Of a stretch of DNA of 64,000 bases, positions 25,101 through 37,900 are shown in pieces; position 1 is the first letter of the stretch, and each line of letters begins with the position of its first letter. A program made the translations under genes and the position numbers. The notes beneath the pieces are model-generated. The model was given only the letters and a program-made list of their open reading frames with translations, was not told the DNA's origin and ran no database searches. Source of the DNA: Aldrovandia affinis (lineage: Eukaryota; Chordata; Actinopteri; Notacanthiformes; Halosauridae); contig JAINUG010000053.1 of the NCBI GenBank assembly GCA_029706075.1, forward strand, positions 124,001 to 188,000, given 5' to 3'.

Positions 25101-26952
25101 TAAACTACTTCATTACTGTAGATGTATGTATGCTCGTTTCCCCTCGTAAAAGGTAGGGGTCACGCCAGTTCACTCCAAACACTTTGACGCTGGACGCCAA
25201 GGACAGAGGTTCAAAGTGACCAGGGAACGCAATAAAATGGAGGGGTTAGCTGGTAAAGGAGACCACAACAGATGTGAGCCGCAAGAACACTGAGGGGTCA
25301 TGGTAATACGCACACTGCTCAAGGGTACCGGGGTTACAGTAATGATTCTGTTTGTTTACTGAGCACTCTGCTTAAAATGGAACTTGGACACGCCCACTTC
25401 CCAGAACAGGACAATACCGGCACGCAGGGAGATGTGCACGGAAAACACGCAGGACAGATGCCTGCTCACCCCGTCCCTTCCCGCTGAGCTGTCGAGGGGG
25501 TGAGTCACACAACACACGGCGGGCACGGGATATTTTCAAAATTAGAGGGGGATGGGGAGAGGGCAAGGCCTTTCGGAAGTTATGAGCTTGACTTAACCTG
25601 GTCTAACCGACAGCTGAGGGTAAAAGGTCTTCTAGTCCCGGGAGAAGACAAAATAGATTTTTTAAATAAATTGGACAATTCAACAATATTAACTGCTGTT
25701 TATCCAAAACCATAAACATAAATATTTTGGTCTTCATATCCAAAAAGTAAAAGACCAAGACTGACGCACAAAACAGAAGAGTTCCCCCTACCCCACTTTT
25801 CTGAGTCTTTACTGGAATTGATCCGATATTGCTTTTTCACAACCAACTTTGGTATTTTTACTGTTTGCAGTGCAAATATCAGCTTTGCCTTTTAAAACAC
25901 CATACTCATTACTGCTTTTATTTTTCAACCTATCTAAGTTTTCACGTTTGACAAAGGAAAAACTGTGGAATGTGACTTGGGGACCTGGAGTCTAAATGCT
26001 CCCAGCTTTCATTTCTCCCCAAGAAATTGTTCTCTGCTAATGAGAGGCCGGCAGCAGGATGTATGCGTGACCTTAGACCTGTAGGCCTCTGGCTCAACAG
26101 GGGCAGGAACCAGCAGGGAGGAAGGGGAGCTCGCACAGACTTTTCTTTGAAATTGAGTTTTCAGCAGCATCAGTGCCCTCCACACACAGTACAAAAGTCA
26201 CTTCCACTGTCCTCCTATGGAGGCAGATCAACAATAAATATGAATTTCTCCCATCCACCCTTCAAAATGGCTTCAGAGGCACACAGCTAGTGCTCAAACC
26301 CTGTTGGAGATGCTCTGTACATGAATACATGACATCATTTGTCATGAGCTGCGAAAATATAAATTAGTCACAAACAAGAAAAACATCTTACTTAAGATGT
26401 TGCATAATGGTCTTTTAGAGGTGTAATTTGAGGAGTGATATTCCTGATCCCCTGGTCAGGAATGGAAAGATAGCCCTTTTGGAAGGGCTGCCTGTCTCAT
26501 TCTTCCACAGGTTGTGAGCTGAATGTAAAGAGAAGGCTACCTGGACACCAAGTGTGTTTGCAAAGAATACCAGAACATGGGGGCCTCTAACACATGGCCA
26601 AGGAAGCTGGCTGATATCAATATGTTGCATTATTTGCTTGCACTTGACCTAATATAGTATAGTGCCTTACATTTCACATCCTGCTGGGTTCAGAGCTCTG
26701 AGTTTCAGAGATTGAAAATATCCAACTGATGAAGAATTCCATTACATGATGTGCAACTTCACTCATACACAAAGGCAACTAGATTTAATATCAGTCATTT
26801 ATGTCAGGATTATGCTTTAAAATACTTTTTAGACTAATGCAGAGATCAGGTGGCAGACAGCATGTCATAAAACTACCTGGTGGCAAAATAATTGGTTCCT
26901 CAACCAGGTTGGCAATATCAAAGACAATATTAAAATGACACCAAGAAATATA

Positions 26953-27502
26953 CAGGTAACTGCCAGTAGTAAAGGAAACAGCAACATAAAGTGTCTTAAT
27001 AGGGCGTCGGGTCACCACAAGCCACCAGAACAGCTTCAATGCACCTTGGCATAGATCATACAAGTGTCTGGAACTCTATTGGAGGGATGCAACACCATTC
27101 TTCCATGAGAAACTCCATCATTCGGTGTTTTGTTGATGATGGTGGAAAACGCTGTCTCAGGCGCTACTCCAGAATCTCCCATAAGTGTTCAATTGGATTG
27201 AGATCTGGTGACTGAGATGGTCATTGCATATGGTTTACATCGTTTTCATGTGCATTAAACCATCAGTGACCACTCGTGCCCTGTGCATGGTGGCATTGCC
27301 ATCCTGGAAGAGACCACTCCCAATAAATGCTTCACCATAGGATGAAGGTGATCACTCAGAATGGCTTTGTATTTACTGGCATGTACCTTGCCCTCTAAGG
27401 GGTTGAGTGGATCTAAACCATGCCAGGAAAATCCACCCCACATCATAACAGATGGCAGAACCCTTTAGTTACTTGTGTTTCCTTTATTTTGGCAGTTACC
27501 TG
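26953..27502 (-). mobile_element. Degenerate Tc1-like element, second family
   Basis: 550 bp bounded by matching ends (CAGGTAACTGCCAGTAGTAA at the left and the reverse complement of CAGGTAACTGCCAAAATAAA at the right), with TA just outside each end. On the minus strand it keeps decayed Tc1 transposase pieces: MMWGGFSWHG, LEGKVHASKYKAIL and QDGNATMHRARVVTDG (second catalytic Asp region), followed by a stop-ridden C-terminus. Frames are broken several times and the N-terminal half is gone. Two other pieces of the same family lie at 32.6 and 37.3 kb. Confidence 0.88.
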
Positions 27503-30500
27503 TACATATACTGTATGTGTGCATGCATGTTATCATTATCTATTTACAAGTATATTCATAATCATGTCACCTCTGGAGTTGAGCATCCTCTTTTACAACA
27601 TCAACGCAGACATACATAATGACTAATGGCACAAACGGTAGTATACAGATGGCTCCCTTTCTGCATCACCAGGGAGCAGACCATGCGAAAAGTAAAGATG
27701 CAGATAATGATTTAGAGTGCCACTGCGGCCCTATTAAACAATGCAAAACAGTGTGCTGTAATATCCCAGGAAAACAAATACTAATAACGGATCGTTTAAC
27801 AAATAGCCAGTTAAAACTCTCCTTAACCCCAAACGCTAAACATTCATGAGGTATTTGCATATTTATGCTAGCTATAGGGAAACACGTAAAATTATGGATC
27901 TCGTGGCCGATATGGTACAAGGACACTGTTGTACATTTTGTTATGGTACAGTAAGCTACAGTAGTGGTTTTTTTTTGGGGTTTTTTTTTTACCGCAACAG
28001 CTTGGGCTGAGCAGTATAAACCTGGGCAACCTAATGTATGATGTCCGAAATTGTCAGTTGTCCAGAGTGACTACTAAGCAACTCAAATAATATTGTAGCC
28101 TACAGACATTCCGGCTGTTTCTGCCAAGTGCAGTTTGGATCACGGTGTCCTCAAGGACTGCCCCGTCTCTATCACAGTAGCGGGGCGAGACCAAGGCGGG
28201 GGCTCTTCGGCTGAAAGCTGAGATACAATATAGACTGCGCGCAACACTCAATGCGGAGGAATAGAAACGGAGGGAAACCGAGTGAACTCCCTTCCTTTTC
28301 CCTCGGAGCAACCAGTTTATTCGTCATTTACTGCATCCACATATATTTCTAAGACACGACCTAATTCACTGTATCGCATTCAAGCAACAGTTCCCCCGTG
28401 TGCTGTTCGAAATAATACTCAGGACAATTTCTAAAATGTATTTTTCTAAATAAAATCTCAGAAGTTTATGAGACGTCTTTCGAGGTCAGATCAAGATTCC
28501 GTTGAGCAGCTACTGTACATTTCACCAGTTCCATTTTGAGGGCATTGTTTCAATTGCGTTTATCTGGTTCTGCACATTGGAGTAACGGATTATTGTTCCA
28601 TTTTTGCGACCTTAGCTTGACCAAAGTAGCCAAATTCCAGATGGCATCTGGCATTATGTGAACTGCACGGCGATCGTAGACCTCCGAGAGCAGTTAAATT
28701 CAGTATTAATTTGTAATCAAAGCTATATTCTTTATAAAAAATCCCACCCGCTCTGTCGCAAATGAGAAACACACAATACGCAGCCTCTACGTACAGAAGA
28801 CAGTGAGGAGAGCGAAAGAAGCAAGCCAACCTTATAAGGCTTAGCTCTTTAACCTATCTCGTTTAAAATGTAAACACCCGAAAGCAGGGGAGAACATGGA
28901 AGCCAACGCACTTACTGTTTACTAAAGAGATGAAGCATTGCTCCATAAAAATGCACACGAGCTCCTGGCGACAAGATTCCGACTTCAGGCACATTATCGC
29001 TTTGCCTAACTTCCCCCGGTTTCCGACTATTTTAAAATCTCTCGAAATCTGTAACCAATGGTCGGCGAAAAGTCCGGACTCAAGAGTAGCTCCACCAATA
29101 TGTGCCCATGGGATGTGCGCTGCGTTTTAAACACACCCTCTACAGTCTACACATACAGTACGCTATTTAAGACGACAGCGCTCCCTTTTGAAAGCACGTC
29201 AAAGAAACTCGACAGTCTATACTTTACTTGACAAAATAGATAAAGGGGCAACATGTAATGCTATTTAAGAGATGAATGTAAGGTTACGAAGGTTTTTCAT
29301 TTCGTAAATGACACAAAATGTATCTATGAAACAGCTGTGTCCAAATGAATTCATTTAAAGACCATAAACCATAGGATATGAAAATGAAATTGATAACCCA
29401 TTTTTTTTGGTCAAACCCATCTGATCTACTGGGACACAATCATCATAGTTTAGCCTAAATTTCACTACAACTTTATATATATATTTTTAAGAGAAGTAGT
29501 TTATTTAGCCACGAGAACATAAACTTCTATGTTGCTTAATGAATAAAACAAATTTCAAAATAATGGTATTGCTGATATTATTATGTTAATGTCAGCTATG
29601 TGTTGAAGATAACATTAGGGGAAATGCCCAACATTGAACTCAAGCTACATGCACATAAGTTTATGTAAATGTTTCCTAGTTTCCCTGTGAGACAGTGATA
29701 TGCATACTCTGAGACCATTTCCTGCCCTAGCCCATCATAAACGAGCAGGGGCTCACAGCTGACACATTCTATTTGTTTAATGACTCACTTGAGGTTAACA
29801 CAGAAGTATCAGTCTCTTAACAGGGGACCCAGTTTTGGGGGTTTTATTCAAGAAAGGGGGGAAGCTAGCTGTCACTACCTAAATAAAAATAATCTGATGA
29901 ATAGTGGCATTCTCACATATTGTTACTGAAAATACCTACAAGAGAGAATCAGCGGAAACTGAAACATCTTTACAGATTGTTCTCTGGTCAGTGTACATTG
30001 TCCCATCTGCAAGTTCACATGCTGCTAGTCTGCCTACTGGACATGTTCCGTTTTAGTATGGACTGCTGCAAAGAGAGATGCGTCTTTGAATTATGACTTG
30101 TGTCTTCCAGTATTTACAGACTGGCATTGCAGAGATTCTTTCTTCCTGAGCACATTCCTCTGTATAAAAGAAAAGGTTACATGGCCTCTGCAGCTACTGT
30201 GCTGCATGTATTCCTTAACATTTACTTGAAAAGAAGTTACTTAGAACTTGTAAATTTAGCTGAGCAAAGAAAGAGACTGGCAGATATGTGTGCTGTAACA
30301 ATGGTCTGATGCTGTGGAGAGGTGGTACAGAGAAGCCCGTCTACGCTAAGACACTAATGCAATCTGAGGCATGGGAATTGTGTCTACAAAGAACTAATGA
30401 GTTATCCCAATTTCCCTAATTTCCATCACCACAGCTGTCCTCCCCTTTCCGTGCCTTCCCACAATCCTCTTCTGTAATTTCTGCAGTGCTCTCGGTGGCC

Positions 30501-32590
30501 CACTTCCCCTCGACCAACCGCGGCCCACCCGTCCCGCCTCCTAATGTTTCCCACACTCCCCCAGCCCAACAGGAAGCTGGCCTCCCTCGAGACCTCCGCT
30601 CCAAGAGGGAAACAATAGCCAAGTGAGCATGTGTGGGAAAACAAGAAATGTGGACAAAATAAGACCCCAGGAAAAAAAAAAAAAGAAAGGAAGAGAAAAG
30701 GAAAATCAGTGAGGCCAAGCTTTTGTCACGAGACAAAGCCAGATGTATCCTCAACCTTTCAGGGACTTAGCGACCTTCTGCAGACCATGACGTTGAAGGA
30801 GAAACAAATTTGCTTGAGAAAAATGTGGGCTATTAGGCCACTTTGAAAAGCATTCCAATACACAGTTAGAGTAACAGGAGCCAGAGGAAAAGCCAGGCTC
30901 TAATACAAATTAGATACTGTGAATTTGAATAGGTTTCAGCTGAGGGCCTTTATACAGGGGCTGTATACCTATTACGATGTCAGCCTGTACTGCTTTATTC
31001 AACCAGTCTTGACTTAGCATTTGGCTTGTTTTATTAAAACATTATTCCCATCTGAATCAATATAAATTTGCCAAACCAACTCATCCGAGGACAAAACTAT
31101 CTTTCAATTCAAAAGACTCATAATCAATAAAACAATATATCGAGAAGAAATGAAGTAAAACAGGCCAAGGTCACATGAGTGAACCTTTTTAAGATTAAAA
31201 TAAATATGAATAAAATAATGGACACATGAGCACATAAAGTCAAGTCTACTGAACTCTTGACATCCCTGTCTACAGAATCTGGTCATATTCTGCAATGATA
31301 GAAGTATTTGTCCTATGATAAACGATACGCTCATATCCTCCCTATCTCAACTGTGACTGTGTGAGAAATCTAGTATTCTGTTTCAGATCCCAACAAATTT
31401 ATATGCATTGACACTCTGAAATTTCCAATCTCATTTCTTGCTTCTGAATCTAGTGGGAGACAAAACTACATAGGACTGAGGTATCTAACCAGTGATATTT
31501 CCTTCCGCCGTATTATGACTATAACAGAAACAGAGAAACTTACTGAAGCAAAAACGAAACCCATACCAAACCCAATCCGGGCCCGTGGAGGTTTACAGCA
31601 GGCACCCAGTAACTTTACATGCATGAATCAAAATTGTGGTATAGACCAGGCCTTGTGAATAACATTACAAAGGGAGAATAAACTAAGAATGTAAAACATT
31701 GCACACAGACCGAAACAGCACTGTTGTGCTTGTTTGCCAGCCTATTGCAGATTAACCCCGATACACATACTGCTGTCTTATCATAAGCAAACAGCTCTGA
31801 GCAGAGGCAGCTCTGAGTTTACTGCCTGCTGGTTAAAATGTAACCACAATGCCAAGGTGAAGACTGGGGACAAATGCAATTTCCTTTCCTCGTGGGAATG
31901 GTCTGATGCTACATGGCGTAAGCTATTGTACAGGCCGTATTCATCCTGTATAAATCCTCACAAACTCCCATCTGACCTATAATATTTTAGCTACAGTTAC
32001 AGACAGAATGACTTTTCAATAATGCTATTCAATTTATGCAAAAATGCTTCTTCTCATTTGATCCTATCCAATATGGCCTCTTGCTTTAGCTCAACCATTG
32101 CTTTTCATGTATTCAACCATAGTCATTATATACCCATGGCTATACTGGGTGGGGTCTATTGCTCCAAGAGAATGCATGCATAATTAATTATAGTTTGGAA
32201 TTGACATTATATTTTGTAATTGCATTACAATTGGCACATGGTGGCACTTCCAGATCTGTATCTGACATGTCCGTTAAATATAAAATGGCACATAAACAGT
32301 TAACATCAATATTACTATATGTTGTTTCAAATATTTAATATACAAACTGTGTCATAAGAACACAAACAATCTTGTATTGATTTAACCATGAACCAATGTG
32401 TCTGTCCTGTTATGTGTTTGACAACCTTCGACAAGGCTCAGACAATTTGTTCAAAGGGTATGAATTGCATTGCTTACATGCTACTTGGTTAAATAATGTA
32501 AGTAAAAAATATGACTTTAACCATTGCAGGCTAATAGTTTATATTTTGTATTTGAATATAAACAGCTATATACAGTATACAGTATATATA
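27503..32590. other. Intron without recognised genes
   Basis: AT-rich. A G/T homopolymer patch sits at 27970-27992. A 30100-30309 plus-strand frame follows an acceptor-like 'cttgtgtcttccag' but has no coding-like codon bias. Confidence 0.6.
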
Positions 32591-32640
32591 CAGGTAACTG
32601 CCAAAATAAAGGCAACACTTGAGTACATGGGGGATCTCAA
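32591..32640 (+). mobile_element. Solo end of the second Tc1-like family
   Basis: A single terminus CAGGTAACTGCCAAAATAAA preceded by TA, continuing with a short stretch that no longer resembles the other copies. No opposite end is seen within the next 250 bp, where a TA/TG microsatellite begins. Probably a truncated copy. Confidence 0.6.
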
Positions 32641-32784
32641 TGAGTGCAGTACCACGAGTGTCCGTTGGCAGTTCCATGGTTGGTACCGGCGGATAGGCCC
32701 AGCCCTCCCCTTTCCCCTCCACAACCACCCACTCTCCCAGCCTGGGCCTGGGCCCTCTGAGTGTCCAACCTCCCTTGGTTTGGT

Positions 32785-32798
32785 GCATATATATACAG

Positions 32799-32855
<57 letters not shown>
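32785..32855 (+). repeat. TA/TG compound microsatellite
   Basis: A (TA)n stretch passes directly into (TG)n of about 28 bp. Alternating purine-pyrimidine throughout. Confidence 0.97.
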
Positions 32856-32857
<2 letters not shown>

Positions 32858-33012
32858 CACATCTTTCAGAGCATTGATTTGTTATTTTATTGCTTTACGG
32901 CATTTTGAATTACACAAAGTACTTCCATAACAAACAGAAGAAGAAGCTAAATACAAACATTAAGCAGCCATAGTTCTATTTCCAACTTCGGTGAGTATAT
33001 GAGAATAAACAG

Positions 33013-33659
33013 TTCACTTTGGCAGAGTGTAATGTGTAGGGAAGACTAGGTTACCTTTGGCAGAGTGTAATGTGTAGAGAAGACTAGGTTCACTCTGGCA
33101 GAGTGTAATGTGTAGAGAAGACTAGGTTACCTTTGGCAGAGTGTAATGTGTACAGAAGACTAGGTTACCTTTGGCAGAGTGTAATGTGTAGAGAAGACTA
33201 GGTTACCTTTGGCAGAGTGTAATGTGTAGGGAAGACTAGGTTCACCTTGGCAGAGTGTAATGTGTCGGAAGACTAGGTTACCTTTGGCAGAGTGTAATGT
33301 GTAGGGAAGACTAGGTTACCTTTGGCAGAGTGTAATGTGTCGGGAAGACTAGGTTCACTTTGGCAGAGTGTAATGTGTACAGAAGACTAGGTTCAGAGTG
33401 TAATTTATACAGAAGACTAGGTTATGTGTAACAGGGAAGACTAGGTTCACTTTGGCAGAGTGTAATGTGTCAGGAAGACTAGGCTACCTTTGGCAGAGTG
33501 TAATGTATACAGAAGACTAGGTTACCTCTGGCAGAGTGTAATGTGTAGGGAAGACTAGGTTCACTTTGGCAGAGTGTAATGTGTATACCTTTGGCAGAGT
33601 GTAATGTATACAGAAGACTAGGTTCACTTTGGCAGTGTAATGTGTAGAGAAGACTAGGA
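33013..33659 (+). repeat. Minisatellite, unit about 38 bp
   Basis: About 17 tandem units built around 'tttggcagagtgtaatgtgt' followed by an 'agaagactaggtt' segment. Units alternate between 'ttcac' and 'ttacc' starts and between 'tagaga', 'taggga' and 'tacaga' endings. Some are shortened, for example near 33390-33430 and 33585. Open frames across it are repeat artefacts. Confidence 0.95.
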
Positions 33660-35252
33660 CAGGGCAGGGCCTTGCTATTGACAGCAGAAACATCTTTAAA
33701 GGTTTTGGAGTGCCACTCTGGAAGTTATTCCTGTTAATGGCCGACTTCTTCAAAACTGACACCCCTGAGGCATGAGCCCAGCTACAAAGACATTCCAAGC
33801 AAGTTCTTTCATGCGTGTAAGACAAGCAAATAGATGTCATCACAGTGAGGGAAAAAAACTGCTCCAGCACTCTGTACAAAAATGTAGCTGAGCATTTCAA
33901 ACGCATTCACTCTGTGAAGGTGAAGCAAACCCGAGGCCAGTTTTTTCTCTGACGGACACGAGCAGCTTTCATTTAGCGTTTGGAGGCAAGGGATGAGATT
34001 CATGCAATGACACAAAGTAATAATTAGAAATGAAATGATCTCTCAGATTGAAAACTGGACGGATTTAAGTACAGCGTCTGCATATCACCCAACTGGCAGC
34101 TAACATTTCTGACAGGTGATTTAATGGTTCGCTTCACATGACACCTGAGGAATCAACTACAAAACTATCACAACAAATGGTGGGTCCATGTTAGAGGGAG
34201 CCAGGGGAGAGAGTGCATGCAAGAAAGAACCAGAGAAAGATGTATGTGTGTATATATATATAATAACATAATATTAAATGTTGCAGCGGTCCACTCAGGC
34301 AATTCTCTGAATATTATGTAATTGCTGCAATCCTGACTTGGCCTGTCCATTAACCATGGAAGGCCTTTTCTAAAAAGCAGCTTAACTAAGTAATACACTG
34401 GCAAAAGCTAATTATAATCTGCTGCATAAAAACAGATGAAAGCCAGGGAGGTTGACATGAGTTTGTAGTCATTTGCAGTCGCTGACTTTTCTAACCCTTG
34501 GACAGGGAGTATTCGATTTTTGAGCGGAGTGCGGCTCCAGCAAGATTAGAGCTTCTCACCCGGTTGCCTCTTTCATTGCTTCATGGTGCAATAAACAAAC
34601 AAATCATTGTACTAAGTATATCCCTCACATACTTAAAGAGCAGCATATCACACCCAGCTTAATGGGAGGGGAGCATGCTGGGAAGACTCAATACCATTTT
34701 GGTGGCTGCACAGATGTTCTCTATACTGACCGGATAGCTTGAGGCATCCATTCAATGATGCTTAGCAATGAGAATTCTGTGTTCTGACTTGTTGCATCAT
34801 TATAAGTACTCATAAGGGACATGGTTGAAGACAGTAATAAACATCCATACCTAGCATAGCAATGCAAACAGCACCAAAATCTCCTTTAGCCAACTGGAAC
34901 CTGGTAGTTAAGGAGGGACAGCCGAGCTGATTCTCTGGTCGTAATAATAAAATATCTGTAGCTGTACTAACCCCGCCCCTGCTTGTTTTCGACACCTCTG
35001 TGAATGGGTCCTGGCTCCCTTTTAAAAGACAATTTCTGGTTTTGGCCTCTTCACAGTTCCGACTGCCCAGATGAAAGCCACAAACGCTCAAAAAGTATAG
35101 TCAGTCTTGTAGGGATCCACACAATCTCTTTTCAGTTGTGACTACAGTCAAATACTCTGTTGGATTACGCTTTGATTGTACAGCAAGCTGTTATCAGACC
35201 ATGCCATTCAGCATATTTCTTGTATTTCTCATGCCCATTTCCCTCTTCTCAG
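33660..35252. other. Intron without recognised genes
   Basis: Between the 38-bp minisatellite and the exon-like segment at 35253. No repeat or exon found. Confidence 0.6.
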
Positions 35253-35407
35253 TGCGTGAGAAAGAGCAGGCCCAGCTGGCAGCTCTTTGGGCATGTTTAC
35301 AGGACCTCAGAGACCAGCACTTGAAGAGGGACAAAAAGGTCAAAGAGGCCCCCTGTGACCATGAGACCAAAAAGCCCTTGCAAGCTGATTTTGTCCCTCC
35401 ATTCTAG
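35253..35407 (+). CDS. Unidentified exon-like segment, possible 3'-terminal coding exon
   Basis: On the strand opposite to dab2ip, a textbook 3' splice site (branch-like ctcat, then a pyrimidine tract and ttctcag ending at 35252) is followed by 50 sense codons and TAG. The peptide begins REKEQAQLAALWACLQDLRD, is rich in Leu, Gln, Lys and Glu with heptad-like spacing, and ends in ADFVPPF. Codon choice is coding-like (GAG, CAG, CTG, GAC and AAG common). The exon would start one base into a codon. An A13 run follows at about 35506-35518, but I see no AATAAA just before it. I do not recognise the protein. It could be the last exon of a nested gene, a stray duplicated exon or a pseudogene fragment. 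No upstream exon was identified. Confidence 0.35.
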
Positions 35408-36849
35408 TGACATCATATAAGAGCAGACGTCTAGACTGGACTGGACAGCTGGGAGTGTGTTCATTCCGTACAGTGACAAGTCACAAAAAAATGTACTGTA
35501 TGTAGAAAAAAAAAAAAACGAGTTACCGAGCCGCCATGTTGTCTATAACTATTTTAAATGGCACTTCTCAGCACAAGGTGAGCCACCCCCTCTGAGATAC
35601 TTCGATAGGGGCCACTAGTTCATTTAAGGTACATTGCTGGTTATAGTTATGATTAAAAATAAGGATATCATAACATGACATAAATTAGAGGGAAAGCTGT
35701 TCAGTCATAAGGAAAGGTTATTTTGTGTATTGGATTATTTGAAAATAAATATAGTGTGAAAATAATGTTTTTTCATTTATAAATGGCAGAGAAGGAAATT
35801 GCAGAAATTAAACACCCAGAAAAAGCGATCAGAAATGCTGTCAATCCTATGAAAAAACAGTAATGGTGGATTGATACCAGCATCTATAATTTCGGTAGCA
35901 GGGGTATTTTTGGGCTGTCCTTCACTTTAGCCCTTCGCCTGATCTTAGGCAATATGACAGCACTGCACTGACCACCCTCCGCACAGCATCCCTGGCTGTT
36001 CCTGGGCTCCCTGCCAAACAAGTGGAAGTGAAATATCCCAGGTCATGGAGGGTCCTGGCAGAGACGAGCACCACTTTTTTATGGAACTTTATCGCGTGTC
36101 TAAACCACGAGCAGCTCTTTATCAGCTTAAACAAAATGGATGGAAGTCAAAAGAATGAAATATGGCAGATTAATTAAACCAAAAGCAAAGGAACGGGTTC
36201 CTGACCCACAGCTCTCTCCCTCTTCCTCTCCCTCTCTCCATCTCTGCACGTTTTTTTCATCCATCCAATGACGTTTGCTGTCTGGCCTTTCTGCTCAGTT
36301 CTTCTCCCTCGTTCGCTCCTACCCCCTCTTCTTTTTCCTATGCTGTCTTTCTCTCCCTCTGCCTCCCTTAGTTAAATTCAGTTAAGCTCAATCCAATTCA
36401 ATCCAGTGCTATTCAGACTGCTTCACTGGCATGAGCTAAATGCATTTGAAAAGCCATAGCACGTATGCCGCAAACAAAAAGCTGTGAGCAAAAATACAAC
36501 TTCAAGAGCAAGACGGAACACAATGTCCTTCCTTGAAGAGACGCATGACTGAGGTTCAAGAGCCTTTGAATAATGTCACATATTAAAATGGCAGAACTTA
36601 ATAATGCGTGAGGTTGCGAGGCTCACTCACAGTCACTGAGGCAGCAGCAGGCGTCAGCGTGCTGGGTGGCCAGCATCGCCCCGGCCCCAGATAGAAACAC
36701 ACGTGACCTATGTCTGAAAAGATTAGGAAAACATATATAATATTGGACACATATGTAACATTTCAGGGAAGTATATGCCTCCATTCTTAGCAGATGTCTC
36801 TATTCTGAGTCATTTCAAAGATATATTTTAAGATTAAATGCAGCTCCAG
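35408..36849. other. Intron without recognised genes
   Basis: Contains the A-rich run at about 35506-35518 and a C/T-rich tract near 36220-36370. Nothing else recognised. Confidence 0.6.
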
Positions 36850-37060
36850 TTATTCTCCCCCACCTCCCTTTCTCCTAATTTGGAATTGCCAATTAGAGTG
36901 CGCTGTCCTGTCTCTGCTAGTCCACCCACACCAGCACTGAGCACTGCTGTGGAGTGTGAGCATAGTGACTGCTTTTCAGACTAACAGCCAGGCAGTGCAC
37001 TACTGGAGAACTAGCATCAACAGGATGAGAGGTGCATTCCTCATTTATGACAGCTGATGA
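36850..37060 (-). mobile_element. Possible SINE sharing the same 3' tail
   Basis: The minus strand ends in 'aattggcaattccaaattag' then gagaaa, resembling the 'aaattgggagaaaa' tail of the SINEs above. The body ('gtgggtggactagcagagac') does not match them, so it may be a related family with the same LINE partner. The head is not resolved. Confidence 0.45.
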
Positions 37061-37254
37061 CCTATAAATACCTGGTGAGCTGCTGGGGTCACCATGTAAC
37101 TATTATGTAATATAATAATTATTATTACTATGCACCAGTAACTAAAGGAGCCCTAGCTGATTTTGGTCCACTCTTCCTAGGAATGACAAAACCAATTACG
37201 ACTCCCAATCCAATTGGATTCCTGTTCATAGTTGGCTTATATATATATATAACA

Positions 37255-37442
37255 TAGATAACTGTCACCACGTTTTCCACTACCATCAACAAAATTCCAA
37301 ATGATGGAATTTCTCTTGGAAGAATAGAGTTCCAGACACTTCCAGATCCAGAATCGATGCCAAGATGCGTTGAGCTGTTTTGGGGGTTCGTCTATTAAGA
37401 CGCTTTACGTTGGTGTTTTCCTTTATTTTGGTAGTTACCTGT
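37255..37442 (+). mobile_element. 3' fragment of the second Tc1-like family
   Basis: This aligns throughout with the reverse complement of 26953-27150: the segments around 'catcaacaaaattccaaatg', 'agagttccagacactt' and 'gatgccaagatgcgttgagc' match, ending in 'ttttggtagttacctg' followed by TA, the same terminus as the 27 kb copy. Only about the last 190 bp are present; the left end is lost. Confidence 0.85.
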
Positions 37443-37770
37443 ATCTTTCAATGTAAAATCTCTCACCATGGAAACGCCATCTATTTGTCAGTGCAGTTGC
37501 TTTGTGTGGTGTGTTGCAATAGGTGATGTCATTTTATTTGAGTTGTATATAATGCAGTCTGCTGTAATGGACTGTGCTAATGAGACGCTACCCTGAGGCT
37601 AGTGGGGATCAGTCTCAAATCCAACTGGTGGAGGAACTCAACTCTGGACTTATTTCTTTACAATCGCAGGGTCTCCCTCTCTTCCTCCCTCCCTCCCTCT
37701 TTCCCCCTCATTCTCTCTCTCTCTCACAGGTTACAAACATGACCTATTACTCTCTCCTCACCGGAGTGTG

Positions 37771-37898
37771 TGACAGATGAATCTCATTGTGTCCATTCCA
37801 TTGTGAAACAATGCTGAAGAAAACCAGCAGCTGCTACCATCCGTTAGCCACCACGATGCTTTTATCAAGGTACAGTAACGACATTCTTGCTCTTACAC
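37771..37898 (+). repeat. Segment A of a nested duplication
   Basis: Matches 38174-38313 ('tgacagatgaatctcattgt' against 'tgacagataaatctcattgt', then 'accatccgttagccacc' against 'accatccattgggaagtcac', then 'gtacagtaacgacattcttg' against 'gtacagtaacaacacgtttg'). It is immediately followed by segment B. No coding or transposon signature was recognised. Confidence 0.75.
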
Positions 37899-37900
37899 AG

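Larger units (their letters stand above)
13746..26952. other. Large intron, mostly single-copy sequence
   Basis: Apart from the elements listed separately (15.05 kb CpG block, 16.9 kb SINE, 18.8 and 20.0 kb tandem units, 21.7 kb CpG block) I see no gene, transposon or RNA. A second CpG-rich patch lies at about 17380-17650. Open frames up to about 140 codons match nothing. Confidence 0.6.

Noticed and set aside
27985-28012. Minus-strand Ala-Gln-Pro-Lys-Leu as part of the dab2ip N-terminal exon
   Set aside because: Only four residues match, a stop follows at once, and the surrounding residues do not fit.
30100-30309. Second exon-like plus-strand segment after an acceptor-like site
   Set aside because: Weak splice site and AT-rich codon use; the peptide resembles nothing known, so chance is more likely.
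33013-33659. CRISPR-like array
   Set aside because: Units are contiguous without unique spacers and the genome is vertebrate; it is a minisatellite.
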